Program-made: the position numbers and the translations under genes | Shown here: in pieces, positions 26,896 through 36,462 of the stretch | Layout of the letters: every line of letters starts with the position of its first letter | How positions within the stretch are numbered: the first letter of the stretch is position 1 | The notes under the pieces: model-generated | Told to the model about the DNA's origin: nothing | What the model saw: only the letters and a program-made list of their open reading frames with translations | Databases searched by the model: none | Origin: CBDCGV01 sp965216955 | GTDB lineage: Bacteria > Bacteroidota > Bacteroidia > Chitinophagales > JADIYW01 | Length of the DNA stretch: 64,000 nt | Reading direction: 5' to 3' | Assembly: GCA_965216955.1 (NCBI GenBank) | Contig: CBDCGV010000017.1 | Coordinates: 124,001-188,000, forward strand

Positions 26896-28443
26896 TCATG
26901 GACAAAGTGTGCAATTTTCAATTTGACTGTTCCACCAAACAGGCGTTGTCAACGCACCACTCCCTGTTGTGACCTCTTGCATATTCAAATTTTCACTATT
27001 GTATAAAATTTCACTTACAGGGTATGGGAAACGTAAAACAGGATGCGTCAATCCTCCTATAGATGGATTTTCTGCTGGACTAAGTAGTGGAATCCTTGTC
27101 CTTCGCCAATCATTGTACGCTTCAAACTGTAAGAAAAGCGCTATATATTTTTGAGTCATAATTTGTTCATATGCTTCTGTAGGGTTTATACTTAACGTTC
27201 CTTCATCAATCAAATACTGTTCAATTAGTTTTCCCACCGAATCTGACTTGGTTTGCTCGTCTGGGACATCTTCTGGAATAAAGAGTGGTGCTCCGTCTAC
27301 CATTTTACTTCTTAGTTTAGTTATTGAAGCTCTTATGGCTTCGTCATAAGCTGTTTGCGCAGCCCCTGCTTCTCCTTTAATCAAATGGGCTTCCGCTTTC
27401 AAAAACAATGCTTCCTCGTATGTCATCCATTCCAATGCTGCATCTGCTGCATTGTAGAAGCTTCCTATAGCAGATACACTTTCTCTAAAGACTGGAGGAC
27501 TTCCATTTAAGTGTCCTTCGTAAAAACCTTCATCATTTAATCTCGCTTGTGCAAATAAACGTGGATCACCTTTGTCTAATAACAAATTAGCATATTGATA
27601 GCTCACCCTAATGAAATTCATATTATTCGACCAAGGGTTTTTAGCTCCTGGAGAATCGAAGTACATGTAGTTTGCATTATCGCTAGCACTTGTAAAACCT
27701 TCTTCTAACTTTAGCAATACAGAGTCCGCTATTGCCATCGAGTTATAGCCTGGTGCATAAACTAGGTGCATAAATAAACGCGCTTGTAAAGTTCTTGCTA
27801 GTTTTCGCCATTCTTCATCTCCTCCTTCATAAACATGATCCCCTCCGTCCGCAATATTAACTTGCACATTTCTGGTACCACTATCTAAATCTCTAATGGC
27901 TTCTTCCAAGAGACTCAATATGGATACATATATCTCCTCCTGTGTATCATATTTTGGGAAGGGAATATCCGCACCTTGCCATGCTTCTGAAAAAGGGGCG
28001 TTGTTAAAGAGGTCTGTTATTATGGACATGTTCCATGCCCAAATAATTTTTGCTATCGCTGCATAATCCAATGCATTTTTGGCCGTTGCCTTTTCAACTA
28101 ATACTTTACAGTTTTGCATGACATCTACGTATGAAAAGAAGGCCCAAAAATTATTGATATCATTTTCATTGAGACTATAATTATCAAAATTACCTGGGTT
28201 ATTGGCAGAAAGATTAAATGCTGAATGTTGCACCCATCCATTTCCAATATACGAAGGATCTCCTCCCAAAACTTCAAAAGAAAAATTCGCTAATATACCT
28301 GCTAACAATCCTGACTCAGGAACATCAACAGGGTTGTTAGGGTCCGTATTGGAGTCTAAAAAATTACATCCTGATATCATTCCTATAATTATCATAGTGA
28401 TGATGCCTTTCGATATATTTTTTATGCCTTTCCTCTTAAACAT
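26896..28443 (-). CDS. SusD/RagB-family nutrient-binding lipoprotein
   Basis: The 515-residue protein has a signal peptide with lipobox MISGC and the NTDPNNP stretch right after it, characteristic of the SusD-like_2 subgroup, followed by helical TPR-like segments and EWMTYEEALFLKAEAHL, a typical SusD block. It caps the SusC barrel and binds the substrate at the cell surface. It lies 9 bases downstream of the susC gene. Confidence 0.92.
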   Translation of the reverse strand: MFKRKGIKNISKGIITMIIIGMISGCNFLDSNTDPNNPVDVPESGLLAGILANFSFEVLGGDPSYIGNGWVQHSAFNLSANNPGNFDNYSLNENDINNFWAFFSYVDVMQNCKVLVEKATAKNALDYAAIAKIIWAWNMSIITDLFNNAPFSEAWQGADIPFPKYDTQEEIYVSILSLLEEAIRDLDSGTRNVQVNIADGGDHVYEGGDEEWRKLARTLQARLFMHLVYAPGYNSMAIADSVLLKLEEGFTSASDNANYMYFDSPGAKNPWSNNMNFIRVSYQYANLLLDKGDPRLFAQARLNDEGFYEGHLNGSPPVFRESVSAIGSFYNAADAALEWMTYEEALFLKAEAHLIKGEAGAAQTAYDEAIRASITKLRSKMVDGAPLFIPEDVPDEQTKSDSVGKLIEQYLIDEGTLSINPTEAYEQIMTQKYIALFLQFEAYNDWRRTRIPLLSPAENPSIGGLTHPVLRFPYPVSEILYNSENLNMQEVTTGSGALTTPVWWNSQIENCTLCP

Positions 28444-28452
28444 CGCTATTGA

Positions 28453-31400
28453 TTAATTAAAATTCAGATTTACGCCCAGCGCATAGCTTCTTGTACCAGG
28501 CGTTACAAAATGATAAAACCCCTGCCCATTGCCTGCACCATCTAAACTACCTTCAGGGTCCCAATATGTAAAGTTGCTTTTTATCCAAACGTTTCTTGCA
28601 ATCAATGAAAAAGCAACTCCACTTAATGGAGAATTTCTAAACCATTTACTTGGCAAACTATACGCCAAACTCAACTCTCTTAACTTCAGATAGCTTGCAT
28701 CTTCAACAAATAATTCATCTACATCAGAATAAAAGAATGAATAATAAGACTCATCCTTCACCACAGGAATATCATTTTCGACATATACAGGATTTCCTTC
28801 ATCATCTGTTCCGTTTTGTCTTACCCCATCCCATATTGCTACCGTATTCCTATCAGCAGTTATGCTTGAAGTACCAAAGAAGGTGGTATAAAATAAATCA
28901 TAATTAAATACGTCGCCACCAATTCGCATATCCAATAAAGCTCCTATGGTTAAACCCTTAAATGTAATATCTGTCCTTAAGCTTCCTGTCCAATCGGGTT
29001 GAACATTGCCTATTTTTCCAATATCACCAAATTCGGGAAGCCCATCATCATCAATTATCACTCTTCCATCATCTGTTCTTGCCAATTGTTGCCCCCATAT
29101 TATTCCATAACCATGTTCTGCACTTGCAAGAATGCTTGGAAGCCCATCTGAGGCTTCATATAAAACAATAGATTCAATTCCATCGGTTAAGGACTCTATT
29201 GTCGTTAAGTTCTTGGCAAAGTTGAATTGAAAGTCCCAATTAAATCCGTTTTTTAACTCAATTGGCCTCACAAAAACAGTCAATTCATGGCCTCTGTTTT
29301 TTACTTCCCCAGCGTTTACCACTCTTCCTATAAATCCTGTTGTCGCAGAAACCTCAGGGATGAGTACTTGATTATCACTTATTCTATCATAGAAAGTATA
29401 ATCCACCTTTAGTCGTTCATTGAAAAAGCGAAAGTCTCCTCCAACTTCATATTCCGTTACTAACTCATTTACTAAATTGGGATTGGCTTCTTCATTATTT
29501 AACTCGTAAAGGTTTTGCCCTGCAAAAGGCGAAGTAATACCTTCAATATCAGAAGGTGTGAATATTTGCTCTATTAAATAAGGCGGTGCATCGTTTCCAA
29601 CCTGAGCCCAAGACCCTCTTATTTTTCCATATGAAAACCACTTCTTACTACGCAATCCAATCATTTTTGTCAATTCTATCCCCGCACTTGCTGCCGGATA
29701 AAAATACGATCGACTATTTTCAGGAAGTGTCGATGACCAATCGTTTCTACCACTAAATGACAAGAACACCATCTCCTTAAACGCTAAATCTAATGCACCG
29801 TAGATCCCCACCTTTTTTCTCTCTTCATCGAATTGAAAATTCGATACCTGAATGGCATTACTAATATCAAAAAACCCAGGAAGGTTTAATCCTATTCCCC
29901 TTGTCAGGTCCCATTTTGTTTGTTGAGATAAAATATTAACTCCAACTAAACCACCTATCTTTACATTCTTTTTTGCCCCTACGTATCCCTTCGCATTTAT
30001 AATTAGATCATTGTTAAACTCCCTATCTATAATATTTGCATTATACATATTCCCATTCTCCAATCCGTCTGGATCTCTTATATCATCATCACGTGTACCA
30101 ATGTTAACTCTATCTTCTATAAGATTGTGAAACCGATCTATACCAAATCTTTCTGTTACTGTTAACCATGGTTTTATTTTAAAATCGAGATTATGGCTAT
30201 TAAAGAATCTATTTACTGTACTAAAGTTACCATTGTTCTCCGCCAACCAAAATGGGTTATTTAAAATATCTGTAAAAGTATAATACTCCCCATCTTCCGT
30301 ATAAAAAGTATTGATATCATGACTAATAGGCCAGTTGTTTAGTGCAAACAAGAAACTTCTTTCTGATTGCCCTTCACTCAATCTTTTGTTAAAAGAATTC
30401 ATATAACTGAACGTTCCATTATATGTTATATGATCACTTAAATCAATTGAGAAACCCGTTCCTATGTTGTGCCTCTTATATTCATTTGTTGGAACAATTC
30501 CATCTTCTTTTAAGAAAGAATATGTCAAATTATATGTGGTATTATCTTTTCCGCCGCTTATATTAAAGCTCAGTTCATTTGAAATCCCTGTTTGATAAAA
30601 TTCTTCTCTAGGGTCATATACCTGAGGTTGTCCAATAGAATCTAAAACTACTTGAGCGACATTATCTTTATGAGGCCCCCAAGAATTTGTTGTAGGTGTT
30701 AACCCCGAAGTTTCCTGGTACCCTCCTGCACCTACTGGCAGCCCATTGGTATATTCTCCATCCTCCCCCTGAAGGTACTGGTCTTGAAACCCCCTTATAA
30801 CGGGCTTGTTCAGACCTATAACGTTGCTAATAGAAACCTTTGGTAAAGACTGTTTTTTTTCTCCTTTCTTTGTAGTAATCATGACTACACCGTTGGCCCC
30901 TCTACTTCCATATAAATTTGCTGCTGCTGCCCCTTTTAAAACATATACTGACTCAATTGAATTTGGATCAATGTCTAAGGCTCTATTTGCACCGCTACCG
31001 TTAAAGAAGTTTCGCTCAACCACTTCGGGTTGACCGTTATTAAAACTATTGTCAAAAGGAATTCCATCAATCACAAATAATGGACTATTGTCGCCCGTTA
31101 AAGACGAAGCTCCCCTAAGTACAATTCTCGATGCAGAACCAACCTGTCCTCCTGCAGAGTTAATCTGAACTCCAGCTATTTTACCTGCCAATGCATTAAC
31201 AAAATTTGCTTCTCTCGCTTTGACAATATTTTTTGGCTCAACTTTTTGTACTGCATAATTAAGAGAACTTTCCTCTTTTTCAATTGCTTGAGCCACAATT
31301 AGCACTTCCTTTAACTCTAGTCCTTCTTTTAAACTTACATCAATGACAGATTGACTAATAATCTCGATCTCTTTTTTTTCATATCCAATTATTGAAAAAA

Positions 31401-31611
31401 TCAATGTAGCCGAATCTATATCCACCCCAATTGCATAACGTCCTTCAGCATCTGTTGAAGTTCCAACTGAAGTTCCCTTAAGAATAACCGTTGCGCCTAC
31501 TAAGGGTTCTCCTTCGCTACTCGTTACAATCCCAGAAACAATACGTTCTTGGGCTTGCAATATTCCAGCAAAAAAAATTAAACCAAATAAGGCTGCTAAA
31601 AATTGCTTCAT
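28453..31611 (-). CDS. SusC/RagA-family TonB-linked outer-membrane transporter
   Basis: About 1,052 residues from the ATG at 31611; an ATG six codons upstream at 31629 is also in frame, but 31611 puts the signal peptide (MKQFLAALFGLIFFAG, ending LQAQ) first. A carboxypeptidase-regulatory-like domain follows (VSGIVTSSEGEPLVGATV), then the plug (NFVNALAGKIAGVQINSAGG, LRGASSLTGDNSPLFVIDG) and a 22-strand-type barrel ending in YALGVNLNFN with a terminal aromatic-rich strand. It imports a substrate with energy from TonB-ExbBD; no polysaccharide-degrading gene is nearby, so the substrate may be peptide or another oligomer. Confidence 0.95.
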   Translation of the reverse strand: MKQFLAALFGLIFFAGILQAQERIVSGIVTSSEGEPLVGATVILKGTSVGTSTDAEGRYAIGVDIDSATLIFSIIGYEKKEIEIISQSVIDVSLKEGLELKEVLIVAQAIEKEESSLNYAVQKVEPKNIVKAREANFVNALAGKIAGVQINSAGGQVGSASRIVLRGASSLTGDNSPLFVIDGIPFDNSFNNGQPEVVERNFFNGSGANRALDIDPNSIESVYVLKGAAAANLYGSRGANGVVMITTKKGEKKQSLPKVSISNVIGLNKPVIRGFQDQYLQGEDGEYTNGLPVGAGGYQETSGLTPTTNSWGPHKDNVAQVVLDSIGQPQVYDPREEFYQTGISNELSFNISGGKDNTTYNLTYSFLKEDGIVPTNEYKRHNIGTGFSIDLSDHITYNGTFSYMNSFNKRLSEGQSERSFLFALNNWPISHDINTFYTEDGEYYTFTDILNNPFWLAENNGNFSTVNRFFNSHNLDFKIKPWLTVTERFGIDRFHNLIEDRVNIGTRDDDIRDPDGLENGNMYNANIIDREFNNDLIINAKGYVGAKKNVKIGGLVGVNILSQQTKWDLTRGIGLNLPGFFDISNAIQVSNFQFDEERKKVGIYGALDLAFKEMVFLSFSGRNDWSSTLPENSRSYFYPAASAGIELTKMIGLRSKKWFSYGKIRGSWAQVGNDAPPYLIEQIFTPSDIEGITSPFAGQNLYELNNEEANPNLVNELVTEYEVGGDFRFFNERLKVDYTFYDRISDNQVLIPEVSATTGFIGRVVNAGEVKNRGHELTVFVRPIELKNGFNWDFQFNFAKNLTTIESLTDGIESIVLYEASDGLPSILASAEHGYGIIWGQQLARTDDGRVIIDDDGLPEFGDIGKIGNVQPDWTGSLRTDITFKGLTIGALLDMRIGGDVFNYDLFYTTFFGTSSITADRNTVAIWDGVRQNGTDDEGNPVYVENDIPVVKDESYYSFFYSDVDELFVEDASYLKLRELSLAYSLPSKWFRNSPLSGVAFSLIARNVWIKSNFTYWDPEGSLDGAGNGQGFYHFVTPGTRSYALGVNLNFN

Positions 31612-31709
31612 AAATCTGGGCTTATCCAATACAAATATTAAAAAAAATTATATCTATGAATCAACAATATTTTTAATACTGTTAATAATATATAAATATT
31701 TGCTGTAAA

Positions 31710-32834
31710 TCAATAATTGATTTCTTGTTCTTCTATTTTCTCTGGAAGTTTCCTAAAATTATAATGTTGATCTCTCAATTGGGGAATATAGCCTGCCTCT
31801 CTAATTGCCTGTTGCATAGAGTTCGCCGTAAATCGATGTGGTGCCCCTGCAGCAGAAACGACATTTTCTTCTATCATTATTGACCCAAAATCATTTGCCC
31901 CAGCATGCAAACACAATTGTCCTACTTTTTTTCCTACAGTTAACCAAGAAGCTTGAATATTTTTAATGTTTGGCAACATCATTCGACAAAGCGCAATCAT
32001 TTTAATGTACTCATCACCAGTAACTTGGTTACGTATTCGACGCATTCTTCTTAAGAGTGTTCCCTCATCTTGATAAGGCCATGGAATAAAAGCCAAAAAG
32101 CCATCAGCATCCTCGGGTTTTTCTGATTGAACTTCTCTTAACCAAACTAAATGTTCCATTCTTTCATAGATGGTTTCTATGTGCCCGAACATCATTGTTG
32201 CAGAAGTTGTAAGTCTTAATTGATGTGCTGCACGCATTACATCTAACCATTCCTTTCCTGTACATTTCCCTTTTGCTAAAAGTCTTCGTACTCTGTCATT
32301 CAAAATTTCCGCTCCTGCTCCCGGCAATGAATCTAACCCTGCCTCCTTAAGTCTTTGTAAAACTGTACTATGGTTAAGCCCTTCCAATTTACAGATATGA
32401 GCAATTTCTGGAGGACCTAACGCGTGCAATTTTATTTCAGGATACAGTGATTTCAGCTCTTTAAATAAGTCCTCATAAAATGAGAGCCCTAATTCAGGAT
32501 GATGTCCTCCTTGCAAAAGAAGCTGGTTCCCTCCATATCGAATGGTTTCCTCAATCTTAATTTTGTATGTCTCTATATCGGTAATATATGATTCTTCGTG
32601 TCCCGGTTTTCTATAAAAATTACAAAACTTACAATTAGCTACACAAACATTAGTAGTGTTTACATTTCTATCTATAATCCATGTAACAATATTATCGGGT
32701 TTATGTATCATTCTTAATTGGTGCCCGATAGACATTAACTCTGCAGTTGAAGCATGCTCGAACAAAAAGATCCCTTCTTCGATAGTAAGAAACTCAAGAT
32801 TTAGCGCTTTTTGATATAATATTGACTTCTTCAT
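31710..32834 (-). CDS. mqnC: cyclic dehypoxanthinyl futalosine synthase (radical SAM)
   Basis: The 374-residue radical SAM enzyme has the C64-x3-C68-x2-C71 iron-sulfur motif (CVANCKFC) and downstream blocks LLQGGHHPELGLSFYEDL, LPGAGAEIL and FGHIET that distinguish MqnC from the related MqnE and CofH. It cyclises dehypoxanthine futalosine, a step of the futalosine route to menaquinone. Its own consensus promoter lies just upstream. No other mqn gene is in the window. Confidence 0.9.
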   Translation of the reverse strand: MKKSILYQKALNLEFLTIEEGIFLFEHASTAELMSIGHQLRMIHKPDNIVTWIIDRNVNTTNVCVANCKFCNFYRKPGHEESYITDIETYKIKIEETIRYGGNQLLLQGGHHPELGLSFYEDLFKELKSLYPEIKLHALGPPEIAHICKLEGLNHSTVLQRLKEAGLDSLPGAGAEILNDRVRRLLAKGKCTGKEWLDVMRAAHQLRLTTSATMMFGHIETIYERMEHLVWLREVQSEKPEDADGFLAFIPWPYQDEGTLLRRMRRIRNQVTGDEYIKMIALCRMMLPNIKNIQASWLTVGKKVGQLCLHAGANDFGSIMIEENVVSAAGAPHRFTANSMQQAIREAGYIPQLRDQHYNFRKLPEKIEEQEINY

Positions 32835-32879
32835 CTCATTACTATGAATTTCCCGTATGAAAGTGAAACTTATTTAAAC

Positions 32880-32910
32880 CAAAGATAGTTGCTTCAATTC
32901 AGTGAAACAA
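32880..32910 (-). promoter_or_regulatory. Bacteroidota consensus promoter of mqnC
   Basis: Minus-strand TTG (32910-32908), a 20-bp spacer and TATCTTTG (32887-32880) match TTG-N19-21-TAnnTTTG exactly. Transcription would begin near 32873, about 39 nt before the mqnC ATG. Confidence 0.7.
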
Positions 32911-32973
32911 AAACCATTTATTATTAGATTATGATAATTTGATTGCTCTTTCCTTAATCCAAAGGATATGTAA

Positions 32974-33011
32974 ATAGAAAAGAGCCATTCAAATGAATGG
33001 CTCTTTTCTAT
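32974..33011 (-). terminator. strong terminator closing the adhesin operon
   Basis: A long perfect inverted repeat (32974-32991 with 32994-33011) contains GAGCCATTCA and its complement and is flanked by A- and T-runs on its outer arms, so it can terminate in both directions. It stands 46 bases after the stop of the PorE-like gene and ahead of the mqnC promoter. Confidence 0.85.
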
Positions 33012-33056
33012 TTATTCGTTGTTTTCTTTTTGTTTCTTAAAACATGCCTACGGTAG

Positions 33057-35357
33057 TTAAAAAGGACAATCTGTACATGGATCTACTATGATATCCACTC
33101 GCTCTATACTTCGCTGATCAATACCATTGCCAATCACCCTAAACTCTGTTCTTCTGTTTCGCTGATGCTCCTCCTCACTACAAGGCACATTGTCCACACA
33201 TCCATTCACCGTCTGCGTCTCCCCATAGCCGACCGCTACCAATCGATCTCTGGAGATTCCTCGTTGTACCAACCAATCTACAGCGGCCTTTGCCCTACGC
33301 TCTGATAAAGCAATATTATATGCATAACTCGCTCTCGCATCCGTATGAGAGCCTATCTCTACTATCGTTCCACCATTCAATCTCATAAACTCCTCTACCA
33401 CACTTAAATCTATCTCCGCCTCATTTCTAATATAACTCTGATCAAAATCATAGTAGATATGATGTAATAAAATACCTCCTCCACGCTCACCAGGCTGTAC
33501 ATAAGGATCTCTCGGGTCTACCACTATCGTCTGTAACTTCGGCAATGGAACGATCGCCTTCACTGTACCACTAGCTCCTCTTGTCGTCACATCTACACTC
33601 CCTGGTCCATAGCCCGTTGCTGTCGCCCCTACATTGTAATCACAATCCACCTCTACCTCATAATAACTCTTCCCACTTATATCACTACTCCCCTCCTGCT
33701 TATCTTCACTACATAAACTCTGTACCAACACACTCGACGTTGGTATTGGATTACGCGTATCCGCATCAATCACCAATACCTCTAAATCCAAGGGCTCTTC
33801 CTGCTCCAAGGGGATCTTTACATAGACCTTACCCCCTGGCTTCACGCCTACCGTACTCGCCTCCTTCAACTCACAACCGTAACCCTCCGCACAGCCTTCC
33901 AAACGATACTCCCTACCAGGCAGTACATTAAACTCAAACTCCCCATCACATTCTACCTTTCTGCTGCCGATCTCATCGCCCTCATACATCAACAATACAT
34001 CTGCTCCACAGATTGGCTCATCCGTCTTCGCATCTACTACGATACCTTCCAATGTTATACCCTCATCGGTGAAACTATAAATATCATCACTGCCATAGCC
34101 GCCAGGACGATCACTCGTCAAAAAGCCACCTGACTTATCTTCATTAAAGATCAAACTGAAATCATCATGACTACTATTCAACGGTGCACCCATGTTCTTC
34201 ACTGCTCCCCAGCTTGTACCACTGCCCTTCACTCGGAAGATATCCAAACCACCTAAGCCACCCTGGCCATCACTGGCAAAGTACAACTCATTGTCCTTGT
34301 CCACATAAGGAAACATCTCATCGCCCTCCGTATTGATATCTGGACCTAAGTTCATCGGTACTCCCCAGCTGCCAACGCCTTCTGCCTCACATACATATAA
34401 ATCCGTACCACCATAACCGCCAGGCATGTCACTAACAAAATATAAATAACTGCCATCTGCACTCACCGCTGGATGACCCACACTGTATTCATCATTGTTG
34501 TACTTAAACTCCCCAATGTTCGTCCACTTCTCTCCCTCTATGTCCGCCGAGTAAATCTTCAACTTCACAATCTTATCACTACTCTTACCCACCTTGCCAA
34601 ATACACCGCGATTGTCATAGTTGTTTCTCGTAAACAATACCTTACTGCCCCCCTCTAAAAAAGTCATAGGACCCTCATGGTACTTCGTATTCACTCTGCC
34701 CTTAATCGTCTTCGGCTTACTCCAGTTGTCACTCTCCTCGCCCCCTTCTTGCTCTACATAGTATAAATCATAAAAAGGCTCCCCGATCCAGGTATGTACA
34801 CGACTCAACGATTGCGCACTATCTCTACTTGAAGAAAAAATCACTCCTTCTTTGTAGTAATTGGGAGCAAAGTCATACACACTGCTGTTAAAAGGCATAT
34901 GCTCTAAGGTATAGCGACTCGCATCTTCATAAAACTGCCGGTAACCCTTAGAAGCCTTCATCTCATTGTCTGCACGGCTATCACTAGGAACAAACTCACG
35001 GTACTGACTGTACCACTTCACCGCTTCGCCATACTTCTCATTGATCTGTAGTACCTGAGCATAATACAATAAATGTACAGGCTCCGCCTCTGAATATTGT
35101 ACCACCTTGCTGTACCAATACTCCGCTTCATCGTATTGATTTGTCAATCGATAACAATCTGACAGCTTCCACATCGCCTCAAAATTATCCTCCTTGCTCA
35201 GTAAATCCTGATACAACTCGATCGCTGGCGTATACGCTAGCTTATCATAAGCCTCATTGGCACGCTGTAGCTTCCCCTGTCCATAACTACTCGTCATAGA
35301 TAACAACAGCAATAAAAATATGCTACTTCGTATCGTTTGTATGGCTTCTATTTTCAT
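33057..35357 (-). CDS. PorE-like outer-membrane-associated protein: TPR, PD40 propeller, CRD and OmpA domains
   Basis: The 766-residue protein has a signal peptide (to about residue 26, cleaved before Q; no lipobox), TPR repeats (about 30-140), WD40-like PD40 propeller blades (about 150-430, with SSSRDSAQ, FVSDMPGGYGGTDLY, FASDGQGGLGGLDIF and TSDRPGGYGSDDIY), two carboxypeptidase-regulatory-like domains (about 433-505 and 527-612), and a C-terminal OmpA peptidoglycan-binding domain (about 640-745, YYDFDQSYIRNEA, GSHTDARA, NRRTEFRV). This order matches PorE of the type IX secretion machinery, which links it to peptidoglycan. It is the last gene of the adhesin operon, 36 bases after the PorP/SprF gene, so it is probably a dedicated anchoring partner. 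Its base composition is visibly more G/C rich than the flanking genes. Confidence 0.88.
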   Translation of the reverse strand: MKIEAIQTIRSSIFLLLLLSMTSSYGQGKLQRANEAYDKLAYTPAIELYQDLLSKEDNFEAMWKLSDCYRLTNQYDEAEYWYSKVVQYSEAEPVHLLYYAQVLQINEKYGEAVKWYSQYREFVPSDSRADNEMKASKGYRQFYEDASRYTLEHMPFNSSVYDFAPNYYKEGVIFSSSRDSAQSLSRVHTWIGEPFYDLYYVEQEGGEESDNWSKPKTIKGRVNTKYHEGPMTFLEGGSKVLFTRNNYDNRGVFGKVGKSSDKIVKLKIYSADIEGEKWTNIGEFKYNNDEYSVGHPAVSADGSYLYFVSDMPGGYGGTDLYVCEAEGVGSWGVPMNLGPDINTEGDEMFPYVDKDNELYFASDGQGGLGGLDIFRVKGSGTSWGAVKNMGAPLNSSHDDFSLIFNEDKSGGFLTSDRPGGYGSDDIYSFTDEGITLEGIVVDAKTDEPICGADVLLMYEGDEIGSRKVECDGEFEFNVLPGREYRLEGCAEGYGCELKEASTVGVKPGGKVYVKIPLEQEEPLDLEVLVIDADTRNPIPTSSVLVQSLCSEDKQEGSSDISGKSYYEVEVDCDYNVGATATGYGPGSVDVTTRGASGTVKAIVPLPKLQTIVVDPRDPYVQPGERGGGILLHHIYYDFDQSYIRNEAEIDLSVVEEFMRLNGGTIVEIGSHTDARASYAYNIALSERRAKAAVDWLVQRGISRDRLVAVGYGETQTVNGCVDNVPCSEEEHQRNRRTEFRVIGNGIDQRSIERVDIIVDPCTDCPF

Positions 35358-35393
35358 CTTTATTATGTTTTATTTAGTATCTCTTTTTCTAAG

Positions 35394-36404
35394 TTAAAAA
35401 TATCTTGGCGTTATAATCTTACTCTTATCAAAACTAAAGTCAAAGCCCATAATCACCTCATGGGTTCCACTACCAGTGAAATCATTCAACTCCGTTAAAG
35501 TATAATCATAGGCATAGCCAATCATAAATTGTTTCGTCACCCAAAACTCCAACATCGCATCAAAACTATCCGAATTCGTCAACTTCTCCTTCTCCTCTCG
35601 ATTGCCAAACGTTGTTCGATATGTAGCACCGATGTTTAAGCGGTCAAACAATAAAAAACTTAAGTTAAAGTCCGTAGAAAAAGGACTCTTGTATTCTCCA
35701 CTTAAGATGTGCTTAAACATCACCTGAGGACGGATCTTTACCGTACCTGAAGAACCTAAATTAATCACACCTCCTGCCATTGCAAACATGTGTGGTACAC
35801 GTTGAGCTATTAAGCCATTCGATAATCGAGGTTGTTCCTCATTGTACAATTCTGATTTAATGAAGTTCGGTACACTAAAACCTACATAGAACTTGTCCGG
35901 ATTATAGAAATAAAAACCTGCGCCTACATCCGGCATTACCTTACTTACATCATCCTGTAAGGAAGGATCACCTACATCATTGCTGATCAAACAAGTTAAA
36001 CAATGCTTGTAATATAATATACCCGCATTAATACCAAAACTTAATTTTGTCGCTCCACCAGCTCCTACTGGAATTCGGTAAGCATACGTTACATTCAACC
36101 AATTTTGGTTTACTTCCCCTAAACGGTCATTCACAAAGTTAAAGCCTAAGGCTAAATCCTCATTCTTCAAAGGACTATGAATCGAAAACGTCGCATTCTG
36201 AGGATGACCCTCGATGCCCGTCCATTGATTACGGTACAACGCGCGAATGCTTAATACCTCATTAGCCCCTGTATAGGCCGAGTTGATCGGTAGCTTATTG
36301 AACATAAACTGCGTGTACTGAGGCTCTTGTTGACCCACGACGCTTAAACTCATTAGCATCAGGATACTTCCAAGTACGATTTGACTAATTCTCATATATC
36401 TCAT
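35394..36404 (-). CDS. PorP/SprF-family outer-membrane protein
   Basis: The 336-residue protein has a signal peptide (ending VVGQ) followed by QEPQYTQFMFNKLPINSAYTG, close to the PorP/SprF N-terminal signature (P-x-Y-S-Q-Y-M-F-N-x-x-x-x-N-P-A-Y-x-G), and a beta-barrel-like remainder ending in FDFSFDKSKIITPRYF. In Flavobacterium johnsoniae, SprF is needed to export the giant adhesin SprB, and such genes sit beside adhesins with type-B sorting domains. Here it follows directly after a giant adhesin gene with a type-B domain. Start could be the second methionine (MRISQ). Confidence 0.9.
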   Translation of the reverse strand: MRYMRISQIVLGSILMLMSLSVVGQQEPQYTQFMFNKLPINSAYTGANEVLSIRALYRNQWTGIEGHPQNATFSIHSPLKNEDLALGFNFVNDRLGEVNQNWLNVTYAYRIPVGAGGATKLSFGINAGILYYKHCLTCLISNDVGDPSLQDDVSKVMPDVGAGFYFYNPDKFYVGFSVPNFIKSELYNEEQPRLSNGLIAQRVPHMFAMAGGVINLGSSGTVKIRPQVMFKHILSGEYKSPFSTDFNLSFLLFDRLNIGATYRTTFGNREEKEKLTNSDSFDAMLEFWVTKQFMIGYAYDYTLTELNDFTGSGTHEVIMGFDFSFDKSKIITPRYF

Positions 36405-36424
36405 CTTTTTCCTTTTTTATTATA

Positions 36425-36448
36425 GGGAGCGAAGTAACCTTCGCTCCC
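36425..36448 (-). other. perfect hairpin between adhesin and PorP/SprF genes
   Basis: A 10-bp perfect stem (36425-36434 with 36439-36448) and a TAAC loop lie in the 58-base gap after the adhesin stop. No U tract follows on the minus strand, so it looks more like an mRNA-stabilising or partial attenuating structure than a full terminator; it would let the short downstream genes be expressed differently from the 22-kb gene. Confidence 0.6.
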
Positions 36449-36462
36449 ATTATTACCTATTA

